From Kuschelorhynchus macadamiae (Eukaryota > Arthropoda > Insecta > Coleoptera > Curculionidae), in contig JAUTXW010000556.1 in the NCBI GenBank assembly GCA_030620095.1, forward strand, positions 787,001 through 851,000: a stretch of DNA of 64,000 bases, read 5' to 3'. Positions 60,230-64,000 of this stretch are shown here, in pieces. The notes under the pieces were generated by a model that ran no database searches, had not been told where the DNA came from, and saw nothing but the letters and a program-made list of their open reading frames with translations. Positions within the stretch are counted from its first letter, which is position 1, and every line of letters starts with the position of its first letter. The translations under genes were made by a program, and so were the position numbers.

Positions 60230-60730
60230 TTCAATGTTGAATATCGAGCGTATCCTATTGTGCACGTTACGTACCAACCGAGATTCGACAGAAGCTGGAC
60301 GGATACACAGATGTTACATCCGAATATGCGACCCGATCGAATCGACGCTGACTTCTTGGACTATAAATGCCTCCTTAAGTCTCGCTGAGGTTTATAAATC
60401 AATGCAGGACGTTCGACCGAGAAGAGGAGAATACACATCTGAAAAGAAGGCCTTGATGTGCCGTTATTTTAATGGACAGGCAAACTAAGAAAGACGAGAT
60501 ACACCGCCAATGCGACATCCACAGCCCACGCCGATGGTGCTATCAGCGCCATCTGGCGGGTCAACGGACGTGCGTCGAGGACTGATTCGTCGGCGGACAG
60601 AAGAATGCGTGCCGCGGACGAAAGAATGCTCTCTATTATTGTGTTTCTGCGATACGAGATACCGCGGAACACCGAAAATAAGTCACGATTCGTTTAAATT
60701 TGGTTCGCAAAAATTAAGGAAATGACATAT
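60230..60730. other. CG-richer islet, candidate regulatory DNA or exon
   Basis: Contains CGACCCGATCGAATCGACG, GACGTTCGACCGAG, GCGCCATCTGGCGG, GGACGTGCGTCGAGG and CGTGCCGCGGACG. Open frames exist on both strands (60234, 60510, 60469) with no domain. Of the islets this is the strongest composition shift. Confidence 0.3.
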
Positions 60731-61285
60731 TTGCCCGAGGCCTGTAGCCCGCCTACTAATACATGTTTTTTCCGTTATCATTAACAAATAAATTATTTTA
60801 TATAATATTTGAAGTCCAAGTTGGTCTAAATACTGGTTATCTGTTTAAGAAACATAGTAAATAAACTAGCTGTTATGTTTTTAAGAATCTATAATTCTAA
60901 CATGAACAATACCACGTACCTAGAACAGGACATATCAGATAGATGCTGATCATCTAAATATGCAGGGATTCAATGCAGTCAACAATAAAGGCATATATTA
61001 TATACCCTGTATAAATCTATCCCAGTGGATATTTATCTATGAGATGTGGCGCTTGCAACTATGACACGCATAGATAGATACACTTGATAAGATACCCCGG
61101 CAAGAAGACGGCAATGACCTATCTAACAATGAGTGTCGTGGAAAAACCTGCTATTTGTAACAGGAATTCTGACAGAACACTGTCAGCAAAGAAAATATCT
61201 TTACCTTCCTGTATTGAGGCTGTTTACAGGAATCACGTTTATCTGTGATCTCATTAATCATAGAATCCATTACTTGAGTGCCCTA
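60731..61285. other. Intergenic, nothing recognised
   Basis: AT-rich to mixed, with no motifs. Confidence 0.35.
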
Positions 61286-61290
61286 ATTTT

Positions 61291-61385
61291 GGACAGTGAA
61301 GATTCCTGAAGATTTCTCGTGCAAAACGTCAGAAAGTAATTATACTTCGCATGATTTAATACCAAGAATCATGAATTCTTAGTTG
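61291..61385 (+). mobile_element. Solo Penelope-like 3' tail with damaged hammerhead-like core
   Basis: CAGTGAAGATTCCTGAAGA, CTCGTGCAAAACGTCAGAAAG and CCAAGAATCATGA match the 22.5-, 28.8- and 54.0-kb tails. The 3' strand of stem II (AGGCG) is deleted, so the core cannot fold. Confidence 0.6.
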
Positions 61386-62210
61386 ACTTCGTTTTATCTT
61401 AGAATCCATTCAACGAAAACTCTGGTCTGCCGTCATCACTAGGGAAGTTCTCGACTTCATGATCTTGGTGATCTAAGATGAGCTTATATTGTGGCTCAAA
61501 TAAGCCAACTTTTCTCCATAACAGAATACAGAATAGTACATCCCTCATCTCCCTACAAATCTACTCAGATGACCATACTTTTGGAAATAAGAAAAACAAC
61601 TTTCGCTAGTTCTGTAATGTGCTAAAGAAGTGAGTTTTTGAAATGGTTCCTATGTTTACGCCTTTTTCAGGTTTGCTGTACGTTCCCAACTACTATAAAA
61701 TCTTCCCTTTTAATTACCCTTCTTCGTCACAGAAATATATCTATTAAAATCAGTGATAAAACACAAATTGTTATCCAAAGCTTTTAGTTAAGTCCGGCAT
61801 GACTAACTGCTTAACCAGCTCACGTCAGAGGTCTCCGAGTCCTTTTAAATTATGTTTGCTATAATTGTCCGCACGGCTGTTTTGATTTGTCGAATTGTAG
61901 CTCAAAAATATTCAAATCTATTCAAGTAATTGACAAATGACTAAGTATATATTAGATCTAAACAAAAAGTTCAATTCAATGGATAAATGCACCACTTGTG
62001 TTTACATACGTCAAATACATGTTACATATTACTAAAATGTTCAAACTTATTACTGGACAAAACATAATCTATAAAAATATAATACGAAACCAAATACATT
62101 ACACTAAACAAACAGATTAAAATAAAATAACAAAGAGTAGTCAGTAACCATCACATTCAGAATGAAAAAATACTAGTTAAATTATAAACGGTGTAGAAAG
62201 CTCGCTAAAG
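61386..62210. other. Intergenic, nothing recognised
   Basis: AT-rich with no motif. Confidence 0.4.
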
Positions 62211-62214
62211 TAGC

Positions 62215-62992
62215 AACTTCTTGAATTCTTTTTTATAAAATTAAAAAAATTGTTTTTTAATTCGAACAGGTAACTTGTTAAAGACTAGCAATCCTGGACC
62301 ACTCTGGCATCTCTTGACCTGAGAACAACCTGAAACCAGATTGTCCCTTTTTCGTGTTCTATAGTCATGTCAGTGATATTCAAGCATTTGTTTTTAATCT
62401 ATAGAAGGTTTTCTAGTAAATATAGACAAGAGAAGATTAGAACCCTTAATTCTATAAAAGCAATTTACACTATAGAACAGGCCTGACACCATTCTAATAG
62501 CCTTCATTTGTAGGGCAAGTAATCCTGAAGCATCAGCAGCATGACCCCATGAGGTATTTGTATTTATTTTTTTTTATAATATGTCTGGTATCGAGTTGGA
62601 CACCCAAGAACTTAGCACTACATTTTAATTGAACGTGGGATAGCTGTCTTATAAAAAATCGCATGCGATTTGTTTTTGCCGTATTCAAATGAAGCACATA
62701 TGAGACAAATTATTGTTCCGCGTTTGGCCGTGCCTCCAACGATCTCTGCAAAGCAACATCTCCGCCAGCCTTCCTACAGACAAAAGTGGTCTCATCAGCA
62801 AAAACAGTCGACAATCCCAGAGTCGGGGCCAGGCAAGTCATTAATGTAGATAAGAAATAGCAGTGGTCCCAATACCGAGGATTGGAGTACCTCAACCGTT
62901 GCAGGCAAGTCACTAGAGTCGAATTCACCCTCTCTCACTTGATGTCCAAGATGCTGAAGATAATATGATACATACTTCATAAGCCTTTTCAT
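62215..62992 (-). pseudogene. Non-LTR retrotransposon RT and C-terminal region relic
   Basis: Minus-strand blocks across frames: YLQHLGHQVREGEFDSSDLP, VLQSSVLGPLLFLIYINDLP (GVPQGSVLGPLLF block), LSTVFADETTFVCRKAGGD (FADDTT with the second D now E), NTAKTNRMRFFIRQLS, AKFLGVQLDTRH, WGHAADASGLLALQMKAIRM, GLFYSVNCFYRIKG and HDYRTRKRDNL. Near the end come LLVFNKLPVRIKKQFF and FYKKEFKKLL. This is the jockey-type order through the region after the RT thumb. Frameshifts and the mutated active site show decay. It is a different subfamily from the copy at 26.2 kb. Confidence 0.85.
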
Positions 62993-64000
62993 TAACAGGA
63001 GGATACACAGTCAAACATTTTGCTTAGGTCCCAAACGTGACAGAAATTTATTTAGTATCCCCATGCCAGTACCCATACACCTTACAATTTATCACATAAA
63101 ATAAGAAATATGCTTTTAAAAGAGTTTTGAACCTTGTGGTGACAAATCGTTATCAGTATACATTTGTGTCGCGTAAACCATACTGCACAACTGTCATTTT
63201 AAAGAATACTCTAGCATTCAGATCTGGGTATCGCGATGGCAACGCGAATAACTAAGATTTAATAATTTTGATTTGAGGGAAAAGGAGCAATCTCGTTCAT
63301 TTGACTGTTGAGAATCCTCTAATAGGTATCTTAATTCGTTTTGAATGGATTTAGAAAACAGTTAGTTTAATTTAAACAAACTGAAAACTCTACTATATCA
63401 ATTGGTTTATTTCCGACAAATCCAGTCTATAAATTGACAGAAAAATAATACGGTAATAACTTCTTCCACTCCCAGCTCTTTGGTTATCCAATTATCAGTA
63501 AAATTTGTATCATTGACAGTTACTCTAAAAACGTGTTTAATTATTTTGGAATGGAAAGGCGTAATGACTTCTTTTTATGAAAGAAAGCTGCAGATAAATA
63601 TAGGGTGTCCATTAAATTCCATTCCAATATTTGGTGGACTTATTTTACACAGGGATATTAAAAAATGTCCCTATGAACATGATTCAGGATGTTAAAATTT
63701 TAACTGTTTTTTATTTACCTCATACATTTCTAGAAATATTTGATTTCTTTTTTGACACACGATAAACCGTAAGCAGTGTGTAATTTAAAAAAAATATTGT
63801 GGATGTAACTTTTTTTCGGGTAACGACTCCTTTGACAGGTCCTAAATTCCTACTTTATGTTGTCCCCTTTGAGTTTTTTGGGACCTTACAGTTTTTTGAA
63901 GTATTGTAGAAAAATATTTTTTGTTATATTTCTAGAGAAATATCAAAAGAGACCAGAAAATATAAAATTTTTGAAATAAAGCAGGAACTCCGATATAACC
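62993..64000. other. Intergenic to the window edge, nothing recognised
   Basis: ATAGGGTGTCCATTAAATTCC near 63600 resembles a mariner-type MITE end but has no partner in view. The 71-codon plus frame at 63480 spans it and is unlikely to be a gene. Confidence 0.35.

Overview
The window is AT-rich animal DNA with the look of an insect, probably a beetle, although the order is an inference. Evidence: one intron-split sugar-transporter gene of the insect Tret1 type, very long AT-rich gaps, and dense decayed insect-type mobile elements (non-LTR retrotransposons, Penelope-like elements, Tc1/mariner, PIF/Harbinger, hAT-type MITEs, a Crypton-like recombinase). There are no bacterial-style operons or ribosome binding sites. 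Most open frames longer than 60 codons are chance or antisense shadows.

Layout. 1-12 kb: intergenic DNA with MITE-like segments, a 1.3-kb inverted repeat (3976-5281), a 421-bp element with a perfect 8-bp target duplication (5710-6130), a mariner-type transposase relic and a THAP-finger relic. 12.5 kb: a tRNA-shaped gene on the minus strand. 13-30 kb: reverse-transcriptase relics, a ~150-bp (AT)n tract abutting one of them, a tandem duplication, a DDE transposase relic, and an inverted pair of Penelope-like ends. 31.0-33.8 kb: a ~2.8-kb transposon with ~100-bp inverted termini, TTAA-like flanks and two convergent gene relics. 34.9-35.8 kb: a Tc1-like relic with an internal hairpin.

37.9-40.9 kb: the only gene judged intact, a minus-strand MFS sugar transporter. 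The long exon ends upstream at a 3' splice site, and a 64-nt first exon can be placed about 1.5 kb upstream in matching phase, giving a 471-residue protein. Its intron holds repeat copies.

41-64 kb: two composite tandem-repeat arrays (41.8-43.1 and 55.3-56.1 kb), a ~135-bp satellite-like array (51.8-52.6 kb), MITEs, a 301-bp tandem duplication with (AT)n tracts, a PIF/Harbinger relic, a Penelope-like element with recognisable RT and GIY-YIG pieces (54.0-55.1 kb), a Crypton-like relic (58.3-58.8 kb) and a non-LTR relic (62.2-63.0 kb).

Several short CG-richer islets (17.4, 21.7-22.2, 25.3-25.7, 30.1-30.5, 56.3-56.7, 60.2-60.7 kb) stand out from the AT-rich background. They carry no convincing protein and are candidates for conserved regulatory DNA or untranslated exons. 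The most interesting signals are hammerhead-ribozyme-like cores at the ends of the Penelope-like copies, the convergent two-gene TTAA-flanked transposon, the large inverted repeat, and the terminal hairpin shared by the composite-repeat family. All family names come from motifs read by eye; no database search was run.
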